DNA of 64,000 nucleotides from Iris pallida (Eukaryota; Streptophyta; Magnoliopsida; Asparagales; Iridaceae), in NCBI GenBank assembly GCA_029216955.1, contig JANAVB010016200.1, forward strand, positions 663,675 through 727,674, in the 5' to 3' direction. Below are positions 61,773-64,000 of this stretch, piece by piece. Within the stretch, counting starts at the first letter, position 1. Each line of letters opens with the position of its first letter. The position numbers and the translations under genes were made by a program. Under the pieces are notes generated by a model that saw only the letters and a program-made list of their open reading frames with translations, did not search any database and was not told the DNA's origin.

Positions 61773-63988
61773 GGCGGGTTGCGCCGAGTAGATTTTAGCC
61801 CCAATTCGCTGGGAGCTCCTGTCCAGAATACAGAGGAGACTCTGCCGGATTCTTCCAAAATTTCCGATCGGGAATTTGGTTCGAAGGATAGCGACTGGGC
61901 TCGTGCCTGTTCACCTTGGTAAGGTATACCTGATCCCATTGCTTGCTAGGTAGACTCCAGACTAGATCAGTCGCCTAGCTCCTGATCTGTCTTATCCGTC
62001 GGATAGCGTAAGGAGAGCGGTTCCACTCGGGAGACGGTCTGCAACCCTGGTCCTTGTTTGGTTTAAGGGTTGTAGATTTGCTCCAGAGCGGTCCGTGTAA
62101 TCCTTGCCACTTCCGGCGATATTTATTATCGGACTCTTGTCCCCTGACCCTTCATCCTAGGGGTTGTCCTAGTCTAGTTAGATAGAGCTGACAGTTGTCC
62201 TATGTATTGGGAGTTGTGACTTGTGGATATGACTGAGGATTGAGTATTATGGAGAGTACGATCTCGGGATATTGACTTGGTGGATCTATGTGTATTCCGG
62301 TAGTTGGGGAACCTGGTTTGATTGCTACGTCTTGGTAGTTGAGGGGCGCATTTTCTAGCGGCTGGTGATCATTGACTTGGAGGATTCTTGTGAGTCATAG
62401 GGCCTAACGTTGTTGATTTTGATTAGCTTAGTATCTGGTGTTTATCCTTATTCGACCTAACATTTTTCTCCATCGTAGATAGGAGACTCCTGATAGTTTG
62501 ATAAGATGGATGGATCGACTTGATGATTTGAGCTGTAGGTTCCCATGTGTACTTGACAGACTATTATAGTGGAGATTTTGATCTTGTAACCGACTTGATA
62601 TCCATGTCACGATTTGGACATGTGACTTCTTGTGACTGATAGGTTTGACCTTGTTCCTGGTATTACACGATGACCTGGACCTGTCTTGATTCTTGATTAG
62701 TGGTCCGTAGAGGTGCACTCCTGACTAGCATTCTGGACTTGACAGTAAACCTGGCATGTATACTCTTGATTCTTGATAGTGGCCCATGGTGGCACACTCC
62801 TGACTAGTACTCTCGACATGACATGTTTACTCTTGATTGCTGTTGCAACAGCTAGTCCTGACTTGCTCAGCATGACCCCGTCTTGACACCGTGGTTGATT
62901 TCTTTTTATTGTGCTTGTATAAGCCACCAGTCCAGTATTGTCTTGCATCATGTCTAGGACATGGATCCCTGAGTACCACGGTCAGGGATCCATAACGAAA
63001 CTGACTAGGCTAATAACTAGATTAATCATGTAGTTCATTGGGACTTCCCAGTGACCTGTTGCTTGTCTGACCCCGACCCTATGTATATATATATATATAC
63101 TAGGGATTTGTTGCTATCCGTCGAGATGAGCGCATTCCCAGCCCTCCGTCGAGTGTGGCACTTCTTTAGGGCACATGTATCTTACTGCAGTGTGCCTGCT
63201 ATATCTATCTTTTTCTTTTGCTAGGGCCATTCGGATAGTAGCAAGCAGGAGATGGACCTTGAAGTCTCATTGCATCTTGTTAGTAATTAGGCCTGTGATA
63301 ACCCTCGTTAGCTAATAATAGCAAGCCGTAGGCATTGTGTGGCCGCTCGTCCTTCTGTGTTGTTTGGCTTGTTGCCTGCTAGCCAGCTGATATTGATTTT
63401 CAGCTGGCCATGTAGGTGTTAGTGGATGCTAGGGAGATTGTGATTGTGTTAGCTTCACTATACTCGTGGATTGTTATCATGCGTTGGTACCGCACGATCC
63501 CTTACCTTTATTTACTGTTTTTAGATGTTATTCTTGTCATATTTTATCCTGCTGGTTTTCTTTGCCCGTCCTTGAGCCTTCCTTTCTGGTACTTACTGCG
63601 GTTGGCCTGACCAACCCTAGATTGTTCCCAGATTGTCTGAGACCGACCCGGTGGATCTTCCAGACTTGACTTGGAGGGTGTGCTTCAGTTCCAGACCATG
63701 CTAGGAACTGTGGGAAGGTATACTTGTCTACATTATTATCCTGTACTATAGAATCCAGATTTTTATATGAGTATTTCTTGTTTTTCATATGATTATCTCT
63801 CTTGATATTGTTTCATTGTGATTTACCTGTGGATATGAGATCGGATTTAGGCCATAGATTGATTGCATGCTAGGATACCCAACCAGACTGGACAGCCGTT
63901 ATCACCATATAGCGTATTCGTACCTTATACGGTGTAGCTGGCCGTGTACGTCCCTGTATTCCGGAACTGGGGCGTTATATGGTTTTAG

Positions 63989-64000
63989 TGGTGGCCCATG
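63989..64000 (+). other. Putative primer-binding site of Gyp-C
   Basis: TGGTGGCCCATG at nine bases from the LTR end, cut by the window end. The same sequence lies at the corresponding place in Gyp-A and Gyp-B. Confidence 0.65.

Larger units (their letters stand above)
59436..63979 (+). repeat. Gyp-C 5' LTR (about 4.5 kb), element continues beyond the window
   Basis: Begins TGTCAGATCCC inside the Tat gag and ends GGGGCGTTATA, followed by TGGTTTTAG and the primer-site sequence TGGTGGCCCATG at 63989. The end TA instead of CA looks like a C-to-T change: the related fragment at 41041 has TGTGACA at this position. The start resembles the Gyp-A LTR start (TGTAAGACCC). It includes a GC-rich, CCACCG-rich block, two tandem arrays and a short (TA)n at about 63080-63100. 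The ORFs in it are low-complexity and not convincing genes. Confidence 0.8.

Overview
This window is plant nuclear DNA made almost entirely of transposable elements. I find no intact host gene. Evidence for a plant: Ty1/copia elements with gag-PR-INT-RT-RNaseH order, a Ty3/gypsy element of the Tat/Ogre type with a second RNase H, very long chromovirus-like LTRs, an L1-type LINE with a C-terminal RNase H, CACTA-like ends with subterminal repeats, and a plant-type tRNA-Gly(GCC) pseudogene. The density of nested insertions suggests heterochromatic, intergenic sequence of a large angiosperm genome. Species cannot be told from the sequence.

Layout. 1-2173: AT-rich DNA with microsatellites, a possible hAT end and a 46-bp tandem duplication. 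2174-9451: a complete but disabled copia element on + (Copia-1, LTRs 1056 and 1210 bp). 9452-11910: remnant of an older copia element (LTR tail, iMet-type primer site, decayed gag) and low-complexity DNA. 11911-35187: a 5'-truncated LINE on the - strand, bounded by a perfect 19-bp target-site duplication and opened by a second copy of the same copia family (Copia-2, - strand, 13261-31094, duplication AATTT). Copia-2 is itself opened by a gypsy-type element with 4-5 kb LTRs and no recognisable genes (Gyp-A, 17734-27841, duplication GCTTC). This is a three-level nest with each junction readable to the base.

35188-38437: non-coding DNA with a tRNA-Gly pseudogene, a 48-bp minisatellite and a 66-bp tandem duplication. 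38438-50416: a second long-LTR element without recognisable genes (Gyp-B). Its left LTR alone carries a 1.2-kb piece of a third long-LTR family. 50417-52213: a broken ORF of plant-transposon type and two CACTA-like terminal segments. 52214-59435: a - strand Tat/Ogre-like gypsy element (gag, protease, RT, RNase H, second RNase H, integrase), decayed, with the integrase first catalytic Asp replaced by Tyr. 59436-63979: an LTR of the third long-LTR family (Gyp-C), inserted into the Tat gag. Its internal region starts at the right edge of the window.

How the parts relate. Copia-1 and Copia-2 allow copy-to-copy comparison, which dates and explains many disabling mutations (mostly C-to-T or G-to-A stops). 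Gyp-A, Gyp-B and Gyp-C share a putative primer-binding site beginning TGGTGGCCCAT, and Gyp-A and Gyp-B share an LTR-end block, so they are sister families that probably depend on an autonomous partner. The most unusual signal is in the copia family. It lacks the usual initiator-Met primer site; instead the leader just after the LTR is complementary over 12-13 nt to a segment of its own LTR at the polyadenylation signal, which raises the possibility of self-priming.
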